Shown here one piece after another: positions 47,092-57,611 of a stretch of DNA of 64,000 nucleotides. Below the pieces are notes generated by a model, which was given only the letters and a program-made list of their open reading frames with translations, was not told the DNA's origin and did no database searches. This DNA is from Arabidopsis thaliana. Its lineage: Eukaryota > Streptophyta > Magnoliopsida > Brassicales > Brassicaceae. Made by a program: the position numbers and the translations under genes. The stretch spans positions 4,464,101 to 4,528,100 of the forward strand of contig NC_003074.8 of NCBI RefSeq assembly GCF_000001735.4. Direction: 5' to 3'. Position 1 is the first letter of the stretch. Every line of letters begins with the position of its first letter.

Positions 47092-50000
47092 ATGGGTTCG
47101 AAACCTAATGCCATGAAGAATGTGGTGGCTATGGCGGCAGTTTCTGCTCTGTTCCTTCTAGGGTTTCTTGTTTGCTCTGTTTCTGGTTCTGTCTCTTACG
47201 ATAGCAGAGCCATTACCATCAATGGCAAAAGAAGAATCCTTATCTCTGGATCTATTCACTACCCCAGAAGTACTCCTGAGGTTTGTTTGCTTGCTTTTTA
47301 GTTGCAATGTAGTTAGATTTATTTCAAAGTTTGAATCTTTCGTTCCCCATTGTTTGAGTAAAATCAAAATCTAGGGTTTCGTTTCTTATCTCTGGATGTG
47401 TGCTTTTGTGTAGATGTGGCCAGATCTAATTCGGAAAGCAAAGGAAGGAGGCTTAGATGTGATTCAGACTTATGTGTTCTGGAATGGGCATGAGCCATCT
47501 CCTGGAAAAGTAAGAAAAATCTTATTTTTGATCTTTTTATGTTTGTGAATAAAGTACTGATTCATTGGATTCCATTTTTATGTGTGTTTTGGCTTCATCT
47601 GCAGTATTATTTCGAGGGCAACTATGATTTGGTTAAGTTTGTCAAGTTGGTCCAACAATCTGGACTCTATCTTCATCTAAGGATTGGTCCTTATGTCTGT
47701 GCTGAATGGAACTTCGGGTAATTATAGCTAATTTATTGTACCTTAAACCTATAAATAGAAAGTTTAAAAGGTGAAGAATTTTCCTAGAAATTCTAATATG
47801 ATTGTTTTGTTTCTGTTTAAATTTCTCAGAGGATTTCCTGTTTGGCTTAAGTACATTCCAGGGATTAGCTTCAGAACAGATAACGGTCCTTTCAAGGTTA
47901 GACATGTTCTTAAAGACTAATCTATCTTCATTTTGAAGTTATGAAACTTCACACTTGTTCATTGACCATTGTTTGACTCCTGGGATTAAAAACATTGATT
48001 GTTTTTTGTTTCTTCCATTTGAAGGCTCAAATGCAAAGATTCACCACGAAGATTGTTAACATGATGAAAGCTGAGAGGCTTTTTGAATCTCAAGGCGGTC
48101 CTATAATTCTCTCTCAGGTAAAAACCAATCAAGTGAATTGTGTGTTTTAACAATCCCACAAAAGAGTGACAGTGAGACTCACTAGACACCTTGTCTGTAT
48201 CAAATGGAATGTTATGTGACAGATTGAAAATGAATATGGACCAATGGAGTATGAGCTTGGTGCACCGGGCCGGTCATACACCAACTGGGCAGCTAAGATG
48301 GCGGTGGGGCTAGGCACTGGTGTCCCTTGGGTCATGTGCAAACAAGACGATGCTCCCGACCCCATTGTGAGTTCTTTTGTCTCTTCTTTAGGACATCTTT
48401 TCTTCATTATCTGTATGTTCTTGTCACTCTTCATTCTCTCTGTTGAAATCATTTCATTAAATATTAGTATTCATTTATAATGCACATGCGTTGATTGGTG
48501 TTACTTCTTTTCATGATCTTTTTTTGTTTGATTATTTTACTCTGTTCTGACTCTTAGAATAGTATTCAATCATATAAGCAATTCTTCAATGTGTTCTGTT
48601 GCTGAAGTCAACGACAAACCATGTGGATCATTTATGTGTTCAGTCACTTTCTTTTTGCATTTTGATAACTTGTTTAATTTATGGTTTGCTCTTTGCTAGA
48701 TCAATGCTTGCAATGGCTTCTACTGTGATTACTTCTCCCCAAACAAGGCTTACAAGCCTAAAATGTGGACCGAAGCCTGGACTGGATGGTAAGCAGAAAC
48801 TCAAAGTGAATATCTGCTAATGTTGTTGTTTCTCAGTGATCTCAGTCTGAGTTCTTGATGTTTCAACAGGTTTACAAAGTTTGGAGGCCCAGTTCCTTAC
48901 CGCCCAGCTGAAGATATGGCCTTTTCCGTTGCAAGGTTTATCCAAAAGGGTGGATCTTTCATCAACTACTATATGGTAAAGCTAAAGTTGTGGTCTTTTT
49001 TGTTTTTTCCATGTTCACAAAGTAAATTAAATTGCTATTTCGAGCTTGTCTAATTCTCATACATGGTTTGTCGTGCTCAGTATCATGGTGGAACAAACTT
49101 TGGTCGAACTGCTGGTGGTCCGTTTATCGCAACTAGCTATGATTATGATGCTCCTCTTGACGAATATGGTAAGCTTGCTAAAACTTAAGTTTTTCATTTT
49201 CCTAAAGATAAAGATTGTTGTCTTCTTTCTAACTATTGTCATGTGTTTTCAAACAGGACTTGAAAGGCAGCCTAAGTGGGGGCACTTGAAAGATTTGCAT
49301 AGAGCAATTAAGCTGTGTGAACCAGCTTTAGTATCAGGAGAGCCCACAAGAATGCCTCTCGGAAACTATCAAGAGGTCTCAACTCACACGCTTTCATTTT
49401 TTGTTATTAGTTTTTTGCTGTGGTCAACTTGGTAAACTTTCGTTCATTTGTAATTTTGCAGGCTCATGTGTACAAATCAAAATCTGGAGCTTGTTCTGCA
49501 TTCTTAGCAAATTATAATCCAAAATCTTACGCCAAAGTTTCTTTCGGGAACAATCACTACAATCTCCCTCCGTGGTCTATAAGTATTCTCCCAGACTGCA
49601 AAAACACAGTTTACAACACAGCCAGGGTAAGAATAATCAATATTCGCTTCAAGTTGATATAATGATATGAGCAAAAGATGGACTTTTTGTTCTTCTTGGT
49701 TTTTCCTGAGTACTGACAAAGATTATACTGGTTTTGGCTGTAGGTTGGTGCTCAAACTTCTAGGATGAAAATGGTTCGGGTTCCTGTTCATGGTGGTTTA
49801 TCTTGGCAAGCATACAATGAAGACCCATCAACTTACATCGATGAGTCATTCACAATGGTCGGATTAGTGGAGCAGATAAACACTACACGAGACACTTCGG
49901 ATTACCTGTGGTACATGACTGAGTAAGTATCCATTGAACTTGCAAATATGTTTCTATCATCACCGAATGCATGTGGAAGACTTCTCTGAATGCATTGTGA

Positions 50001-51656
50001 CTTCTTCACTAATTGTCTCTTTCTTTTGTTTTACAGTGTTAAAGTTGATGCCAATGAAGGATTTTTGAGGAATGGAGATTTGCCGACTCTTACTGTTCTA
50101 TCAGCTGGCCATGCTATGCATGTGTTTATCAATGGTCAATTATCTGGTAAGAACAGTTTTTGATATTGCTAAGAACAGTTTGCTGTCAACATTTTTTTCA
50201 CCTCATTTTAACATCTTTTCGTTGTCTCTATCCAGGATCTGCATATGGTAGTTTAGACTCTCCTAAGCTAACTTTTCGGAAAGGTGTGAATCTAAGAGCT
50301 GGTTTCAACAAAATTGCGATACTAAGCATTGCTGTTGGTCTCCCGGTTAGTCATCAATATTCTTCATAATCAATCTTTTTACCAAACATTAAGTTCAAGC
50401 TAGAGATGTTCTTAATCTATGTGTTTATACAATGCAGAATGTGGGTCCACATTTTGAGACATGGAATGCTGGAGTTTTGGGTCCAGTTTCATTGAACGGT
50501 CTCAATGGGGGACGGAGAGATCTATCATGGCAGAAATGGACTTATAAGGTACAGACACAAAGATCACAACACGTTTTCATCAATATATAATTGTGTCACT
50601 ATACTGATTATCCGATTTTGTATTTTGATTTTTCAGGTTGGTCTTAAAGGAGAGTCTCTGAGTCTTCATTCACTTAGTGGTAGCTCATCGGTTGAGTGGG
50701 CAGAAGGTGCATTTGTTGCACAGAAGCAACCACTTACTTGGTACAAGGTAAGCTTCTCCATAGTCAAAAACCAAAATGCAGTTTATCTCGGTAAAACGAT
50801 TTGCTCCATGTTTAACATGTCTCCATGGCTTGCTTTCAGACGACTTTCTCTGCTCCAGCTGGAGATTCGCCATTGGCTGTAGACATGGGAAGCATGGGAA
50901 AAGGTCAAATATGGATAAATGGGCAGAGCCTGGGACGTCACTGGCCTGCATATAAAGCAGTTGGTTCTTGCAGCGAGTGTTCTTATACCGGAACATTCAG
51001 AGAGGACAAGTGCTTAAGAAACTGTGGAGAGGCTTCTCAAAGATGGTAAAAAGGCTGTCCATCTTTATACCTCTAAAGCTGCAATTAATGAAGCTTTTTC
51101 AGTATCTGACTTGTGTTATGCTTGTTTGTAGGTACCATGTCCCAAGGTCGTGGCTAAAACCAAGTGGCAATCTATTGGTTGTCTTTGAGGAATGGGGAGG
51201 AGACCCGAACGGAATCACGTTGGTCAGAAGAGAAGTGGACAGTGTATGTGCAGATATCTATGAATGGCAATCAACGCTGGTGAACTACCAATTGCATGCT
51301 TCTGGAAAAGTTAATAAACCATTGCATCCCAAAGCACATTTACAATGCGGGCCCGGACAAAAGATCACCACCGTGAAGTTTGCTAGTTTCGGGACACCTG
51401 AAGGGACTTGTGGTAGTTACCGTCAAGGAAGCTGTCACGCCCATCACTCCTATGACGCTTTCAACAAAGTAAGTTAGAGAAAAGCATGGATCTTTCTTTC
51501 TTTGTTTTGATTTTGAGCTCTAAAAGCTGATTCTTTCTCTTTCAGCTTTGTGTTGGGCAGAACTGGTGTTCTGTAACTGTAGCACCGGAGATGTTTGGTG
51601 GAGATCCGTGTCCAAATGTGATGAAGAAACTCGCGGTGGAAGCCGTTTGTGCTTAA
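47092..51656 (+). CDS. BGAL1: Beta-galactosidase 1, GH35 with C-terminal lectin domain
   Basis: Nineteen exons, 47092-47280 through 51546-51656, give 847 residues. A signal peptide covers about residues 1-32 ([16 protein letters not shown]). The GH35 catalytic barrel follows: [38 protein letters not shown], the family signature [15 protein letters not shown] with the Asn-Glu acid/base pair at 189-190, and the nucleophile region TEAWTGW (E259). Jelly-roll domains follow ([33 protein letters not shown]). A cysteine-rich SUEL/galactose-lectin-like domain forms the last ~85 residues ([20 protein letters not shown]). The enzyme acts in the cell wall on beta-1,4 and beta-1,3 galactosyl side chains of pectin or arabinogalactan proteins. 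All key residues are present. Confidence 0.96.
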
Positions 51657-53416
51657 ATGAAAGCAGACGCAACAGCAATCAAAAGACTGTAAAGGTGGTT
51701 ACTTACGCATTCTTACAGGTTTCTGATGGTATTAGTATGTTTTATGAAGACAACAGAAGAAGTTGGTATTTTTCTAGCTCCTTATTTTATCACGGTGGAA
51801 GTTGTACAAAGGGACGCAGCACGCCGTTCAACAATTTGCAGAGTTGTGATTTATATGTAAATAAGCTTGGGAAGGGTTTGTTATTGTAACCCAAGAAAGA
51901 AGATGAAGAAGAAGAAGAAGCACATTGAGACTGGAGAATCTAAGTCCATGTGTAGATTCTTTTGGTAGGAGCAAAACTGGGATTAGTTTATTCTCTGAGT
52001 TTTGCTTTGAACGTGTTTGTTGTTGCTGTTGTTGTAGTCGATACTATTAGATGAGACATTCTCTGCAATTATCTCATTGCTAAATTTATGTAATGGTTTT
52101 TCTTTCTTTCTATGGAATGAAGCATATCAGTCTTGAAGTAAACCAATGTGTGAATCACCCCTCCAAATATTGAGCTTTTGAAATTTATTCATTCTACCAT
52201 TTTCGTGTTTTACGTTTTGTGGATTTACCACTTTCACAAAGTAACAGAAAGTAGAAACTGCCATTGCTGATCCTTTTACACTGTTTTTTGGGTTGACCAT
52301 TTTTTTTTATTCATCAGGAAACCTTGGTGCTGTTTTTTTTTTTTGTTTTTTTTCAGACTAATAATGTAATATCAATGTACATATTAAATAGATTATAAGC
52401 AATTAAAGTATACCGTATACTAATTATAACTTTTGTTTGTTCTTGTTTCACAGCTGTTATTATCACTTGTCGTTACTCAGTTATATCTTTATAATAAGGA
52501 ACCTTACATAGATTTTGAAATTTCTTGGCTTTCCTATCAACTATAATACTTTTGATGCAAGTTGCGAGACGAACTTTAAAAAATCGGATTTTTGGTCATT
52601 CTTAATACCATAAAGTTGCAAGTTGGTAATTGTTTAGCCACTCTGACACTAAACATATCACTCCTTTTTGGATGGGTTTTCTATTTTGGCGAAATCAATC
52701 CGTGTCTCACCAATTGTTAGGTTTGGAAAAAAATTCTATTGGCTAAAAGCCTAAAAGGCTAAAACTCTTGAAAATTTCATCGCTTAGTGATTTTTTTTAT
52801 GCTACTTGTAGTACAAGTTGCAGAGACGAACGTATAAATATGGTTTTAGGTTAATTAGTTAAAGTTGGTCGCCGACCAAACAAGAATAAGTTATGTTGGT
52901 CATTTGTTTATATGGGAGCTGCTTGTTAATTAATTTAACTTTTGGTTTTCTCTAACATTGATTAGCAGTAAATAAATGGATGAAGAAGAAGATGCAGGTA
53001 GATAGATGACAACAAAATTAGTAAAGAAATGGATGATGGAAACCCTCGATGTTCTATTTTATTCATTGTTAATTAAGACAGCCTAGCTGCTTTGGTCTAA
53101 TTATTAGATAACCTTGTACTATATCTTAACTAATAACTAGTAAACTAGTTAATATTTGTCATCTTTAATAATTAGGTTAACCCACTTGCTATAGGTCATG
53201 GCTTTGCGATTCATATATTTTGATCCAAGTCGCAGAAGCCAACAATATAAAAAGCAGAATTTGTAGTCACTTGATTATTTAAATCGCAAGTTGGTTATTG
53301 GTTATTAATATAGTTTTTTTTAATCAACATGTATTATTCCACTTCACAAGATGGTATCATGACGAAAGCATTATTAAAAAAAAAATGGATGAAGAAGAAG
53401 AGCATAATATTTAGAG
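51657..53416. other. Spacer between BGAL1 and the DC1 gene, with repeated modules
   Basis: BGAL1 3' UTR at left. Upstream of the DC1 gene three related stretches begin with a CAAGTTGC-AGACGAAC-like core at about 52559, 52814 and 53226, and AAATGGATGAAGAAGAAGA occurs at about 52974 and 53384. No gene is supported. Confidence 0.45.
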
Positions 53417-55375
53417 ATGGAGATAGATCATGAACTTTTAATCCCACATTTAATGATGGAGGAACCAACTGTGAAAGAAGAAGACATAATTCACAACCAA
53501 ACCAGTACTAAAGAAATGTATGATGCAGAAAAACCAAGATGCCTTCTGTCTCATCCAGCTGACTCTCCTCACAACCTGTCCGTTGGATGCGATCCCAAAC
53601 TTCCGCTTGGCTGCTTTACGTGCGGCGGAAAAACAACTGTGCGGCGGCAAGATTATCTCCACTTCCACTGCACCACCTGCGACGTAAAGTTCCACGAAGG
53701 TTGTCAAACGCGTCCGAGAAGGATAACACATCCTTATCACCTCCAACACCCTCTCACTCTCTTCTATCGAAACCCTGAAACCGGAATTATATCCAACATC
53801 ATCCCCTACTCCAGCCCTTACGAATCCGACACATCTGATCCAGAATCCAACTCATCTGGTGAAGGGAAGTCTGAACTTGTCGATATTATTCCGTCCAAAT
53901 CCGATATCATTTTTGACAAGTGCACTTGGTGTGGAAAAGATTTCAAAGGTGATGTTTGGTTCTACCGTTGTTTGATATGTGGCTTTTGTTTGGATCTCTC
54001 TTGTGCCTTAACTCTTCCACCTCTTACTATTGCAAATCCGAAAAGCCATCATCACTCACTCCTCTTCTTACCTCGGCCTTTATTAGTTCCATGTGATGCT
54101 TGTGGGTTGGTCAACGCGTTGGAACCAAGTTATGCTTGTTTTCAATGTAATTACATGATCCATCAGAATTGCATAGATCTACCTCGAGTCATAAAGATCA
54201 CGCGTCACCATCACCGTCTTTCTTTTACTCCTTTCGGGCCACCTCTGATTTCTTTATGCCGGGTTTGCTACAAAGAGGTTGATATCAAGTATGGGCAATA
54301 TTCTTGCCAGCACGAAGATTGTTCTTATGTAGCTCATTCTAAATGTGCAACACATAAAAATGTTTGGGATGGGACGGAACTCGAGTGGGAAACAGAAGAG
54401 TCCGATGAAAATGAAGATATTGCGCCATTCAAGGTGGTCGGTGAAGATTTGATAAAGCATTTTTGTCATAAACATCACCTACGGCTCAAGAAGCACGATG
54501 GTTTTCGAGAAGCAGAGAAGCAATGTAGAGCGTGTGTATTTCCAATCGTCTCTCATCAATTCTATCATTGCAAGATATGCAATTACTCTCTCCACGAGGT
54601 ATGTGCTGGTCTTCCTCGAAAACTTGATCATGCATTGCACAAACACCGTCTTGTCCTAGACCCATCTCCGCTACATGACTACAGAAACATGCATTGTTCA
54701 ACTTGTTCGCGAGCGTTCACGGGTTTCAGATACAAATGCTCAGAAAAGATTTGCCAAGACCGCACAAATCTCAATATAGATGTTAGCTGCATTTTGGTTC
54801 CCGAGTATTTCACACATAAAAGTCATGAACATCCCGTTGTCATCTCCACATCCTATAGCGACACAGATGAGATCCTCTGTAATGCTTGTCAGGGGACATG
54901 TTGGCAACCTCATATAAAGTGTACTAAATGCGATTTTGCTATGTGTTATACATGTGCTACCATTCCAAACGAAGTACACTACAAATTCGATGAGCATCCT
55001 CTTACATTATGCCACGGAGAAAGCAGAAAGAGCAAGTACTGGTGCGAAGTGTGTGAGAAAAAACTAGATACAACAAAATGGTTCTACACATGCAACAAAT
55101 GCTGCACTACTGTCCACCGTGAATGCTTATTCGGGTCAACTGTTTATATGCAGCCTGGTTCCAGATTCAACTACGTATACGGAACGGTGGAAGTTTTCCG
55201 CAACAGTCATAACAGTCGACTGGTTTGTCGTAAATGTTTTCATTCGTGCACAGATTCCGTCTACTTCAGAGGCTACAAGTCCCAACAGACGTTTATTTCA
55301 TACAAAGGCTACGAGCAGCATGAGATGGCTATTTGTTCTTTGACCTGTTTAAAACTAGAGATGCTCTTCTGGTAG
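53417..55375 (+). CDS. Cysteine/histidine-rich DC1-domain protein
   Basis: A single exon of 652 codons. After an acidic N-terminus of about 50 residues there are repeated plant DC1 (C1-like) zinc-binding modules of the pattern H-x-H-x-L followed by C-x2-C, H-x2-C and C-x7-C. Examples are LGCFTCGGKTTVRR with FHCTTCDVKFHEGC, CTWCGKDFKGDVWFYRC, HRLSFTPFGPPLISLCRVC, CRACVFPIVSHQFYHC, and the terminal CEVCEKKLDTTKWFYTC. I count about seven modules. DC1 proteins form a large Brassicaceae family lacking kinase domains; some are stress-related, but molecular roles are mostly unknown. No signal peptide or membrane segment is seen. Probably At3g13760. Confidence 0.92.
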   Translation: MEIDHELLIPHLMMEEPTVKEEDIIHNQTSTKEMYDAEKPRCLLSHPADSPHNLSVGCDPKLPLGCFTCGGKTTVRRQDYLHFHCTTCDVKFHEGCQTRPRRITHPYHLQHPLTLFYRNPETGIISNIIPYSSPYESDTSDPESNSSGEGKSELVDIIPSKSDIIFDKCTWCGKDFKGDVWFYRCLICGFCLDLSCALTLPPLTIANPKSHHHSLLFLPRPLLVPCDACGLVNALEPSYACFQCNYMIHQNCIDLPRVIKITRHHHRLSFTPFGPPLISLCRVCYKEVDIKYGQYSCQHEDCSYVAHSKCATHKNVWDGTELEWETEESDENEDIAPFKVVGEDLIKHFCHKHHLRLKKHDGFREAEKQCRACVFPIVSHQFYHCKICNYSLHEVCAGLPRKLDHALHKHRLVLDPSPLHDYRNMHCSTCSRAFTGFRYKCSEKICQDRTNLNIDVSCILVPEYFTHKSHEHPVVISTSYSDTDEILCNACQGTCWQPHIKCTKCDFAMCYTCATIPNEVHYKFDEHPLTLCHGESRKSKYWCEVCEKKLDTTKWFYTCNKCCTTVHRECLFGSTVYMQPGSRFNYVYGTVEVFRNSHNSRLVCRKCFHSCTDSVYFRGYKSQQTFISYKGYEQHEMAICSLTCLKLEMLFW

Positions 55376-55546
55376 GTCTTAATGCAACTTCTGTTTAGCT
55401 ATGTAATGTTATGCTTTACCTAAAGACTACAAGTATGTTAGATGTTGTTACATCTATTCATATTATTTGAAGACTTTTGCATAAAAGTTACTTTTGTTTC
55501 TTTCTGTTGAAACCATTAAAAGATTTGTTGGATTTGAGATCGTCAA

Positions 55547-57433
55547 ATGTTTAACTTGATGAGACTAATTCATCGATCTTTCTCGTCGTCTCCAACAAAC
55601 TATGTTCTTCAAACCATTCTTCCAATCTCTCAATTATGCTCCAACGGTCGTCTTCAAGAAGCTTTACTGGAGATGGCGATGTTAGGTCCCGAGATGGGGT
55701 TCCATGGTTACGATGCTTTGTTGAATGCGTGTTTGGACAAAAGGGCTCTTAGAGATGGTCAAAGAGTTCATGCCCACATGATCAAAACCCGTTATTTACC
55801 CGCCACTTACCTCCGAACTCGTCTGCTTATCTTCTATGGTAAATGTGATTGTTTAGAGGATGCACGGAAAGTGCTCGACGAAATGCCTGAGAAGAATGTC
55901 GTTTCCTGGACTGCTATGATCTCGCGTTATTCTCAAACTGGGCATTCTTCTGAGGCTCTCACTGTTTTTGCAGAGATGATGAGATCAGATGGGAAACCGA
56001 ATGAGTTCACTTTCGCTACTGTTCTTACTTCTTGTATACGTGCTTCTGGGTTAGGTCTTGGTAAGCAAATCCATGGACTCATAGTTAAGTGGAATTACGA
56101 TTCTCATATTTTTGTTGGAAGCTCTCTTCTTGACATGTATGCTAAAGCTGGTCAAATTAAAGAAGCTCGTGAGATTTTCGAGTGTTTGCCTGAGAGAGAT
56201 GTTGTCTCATGTACTGCTATTATTGCTGGTTATGCCCAACTAGGTCTTGATGAAGAGGCGTTAGAGATGTTTCATAGACTGCATAGTGAAGGAATGAGTC
56301 CCAATTATGTTACCTATGCTAGTCTTTTGACAGCATTATCTGGACTTGCTTTGCTAGATCATGGCAAGCAAGCTCATTGCCATGTCTTGAGACGTGAACT
56401 TCCGTTTTACGCGGTCCTTCAGAATTCTCTTATTGATATGTACTCAAAATGTGGGAATCTTTCTTACGCTAGAAGGCTTTTTGATAACATGCCTGAGAGG
56501 ACAGCGATTTCATGGAATGCGATGCTTGTGGGATATAGTAAACATGGGTTAGGAAGAGAAGTTCTTGAACTTTTTAGATTGATGAGAGATGAGAAGAGAG
56601 TAAAGCCTGATGCAGTTACCCTTTTGGCTGTTTTGTCTGGTTGCAGCCATGGGAGAATGGAAGACACAGGGTTGAATATATTTGATGGCATGGTAGCGGG
56701 AGAATACGGGACTAAGCCTGGCACTGAGCATTATGGTTGCATCGTTGATATGCTTGGCCGTGCGGGTAGGATTGATGAGGCATTTGAATTCATCAAAAGA
56801 ATGCCATCTAAACCAACTGCTGGTGTCTTGGGTTCCCTTTTAGGAGCATGTAGGGTTCACTTATCTGTGGATATTGGCGAATCTGTAGGTCGCAGACTCA
56901 TTGAGATTGAACCAGAGAATGCAGGGAACTATGTCATCCTCTCTAATTTGTATGCTTCGGCTGGAAGATGGGCAGATGTAAACAATGTAAGAGCTATGAT
57001 GATGCAGAAAGCTGTTACAAAAGAACCAGGAAGAAGCTGGATTCAACACGAGCAAACCTTACATTACTTCCACGCCAATGATCGTACCCATCCAAGAAGG
57101 GAAGAAGTGTTAGCTAAAATGAAAGAAATATCGATAAAAATGAAGCAAGCTGGTTATGTTCCTGATCTTAGCTGTGTGCTATATGATGTGGATGAAGAGC
57201 AGAAGGAGAAAATGCTACTTGGCCACAGTGAGAAACTAGCCTTGACTTTTGGTTTGATTGCTACTGGTGAAGGGATTCCAATTAGAGTTTTCAAGAATCT
57301 ACGTATATGCGTTGATTGTCATAACTTCGCCAAGATCTTCTCAAAGGTTTTTGAAAGAGAAGTGTCATTAAGGGATAAAAACAGGTTTCATCAAATTGTC
57401 GATGGAATATGTTCATGCGGAGATTACTGGTGA
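55547..57433 (+). CDS. DYW-class pentatricopeptide repeat protein, mitochondrial
   Basis: A single exon of 628 codons. The N-terminus (MFNLMRLIHRSFSSSPTNYV) is basic, serine-rich and amphipathic, fitting mitochondrial import. A PLS-type series of PPR motifs follows, recognisable by NVVSWTAMISRYSQTGHSSE, DVVSCTAIIAGYAQLGLDEE and TAISWNAMLVGYSKHGLGRE. E motifs (about 420-510) and a C-terminal DYW domain complete it. The DYW domain has the deaminase zinc-site elements HSEK and CVDCH and ends GICSCGDYW. Such proteins bind organelle RNA and perform or guide C-to-U editing. Its target sites cannot be read without applying the PPR code to each repeat. Convergent with TMN7, whose stop lies only 178 bases downstream. 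Probably At3g13770. Confidence 0.94.
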   Translation: MFNLMRLIHRSFSSSPTNYVLQTILPISQLCSNGRLQEALLEMAMLGPEMGFHGYDALLNACLDKRALRDGQRVHAHMIKTRYLPATYLRTRLLIFYGKCDCLEDARKVLDEMPEKNVVSWTAMISRYSQTGHSSEALTVFAEMMRSDGKPNEFTFATVLTSCIRASGLGLGKQIHGLIVKWNYDSHIFVGSSLLDMYAKAGQIKEAREIFECLPERDVVSCTAIIAGYAQLGLDEEALEMFHRLHSEGMSPNYVTYASLLTALSGLALLDHGKQAHCHVLRRELPFYAVLQNSLIDMYSKCGNLSYARRLFDNMPERTAISWNAMLVGYSKHGLGREVLELFRLMRDEKRVKPDAVTLLAVLSGCSHGRMEDTGLNIFDGMVAGEYGTKPGTEHYGCIVDMLGRAGRIDEAFEFIKRMPSKPTAGVLGSLLGACRVHLSVDIGESVGRRLIEIEPENAGNYVILSNLYASAGRWADVNNVRAMMMQKAVTKEPGRSWIQHEQTLHYFHANDRTHPRREEVLAKMKEISIKMKQAGYVPDLSCVLYDVDEEQKEKMLLGHSEKLALTFGLIATGEGIPIRVFKNLRICVDCHNFAKIFSKVFEREVSLRDKNRFHQIVDGICSCGDYW

Positions 57434-57611
57434 ACATCAGAAAAAGGCATGTAATATTAATTCAGCCAACATCTGTGGATATGCAGGTGTTGAAGAGAAA
57501 CGGTACAAATTAAAGTTGATTTCTTTTACTTTGTTACAGCTACGTACCATACAATCACCCAAACATACAAAACCTTAAAAGACAAAAGTTGGCATCTCTA
57601 TCAGTTGGGTT

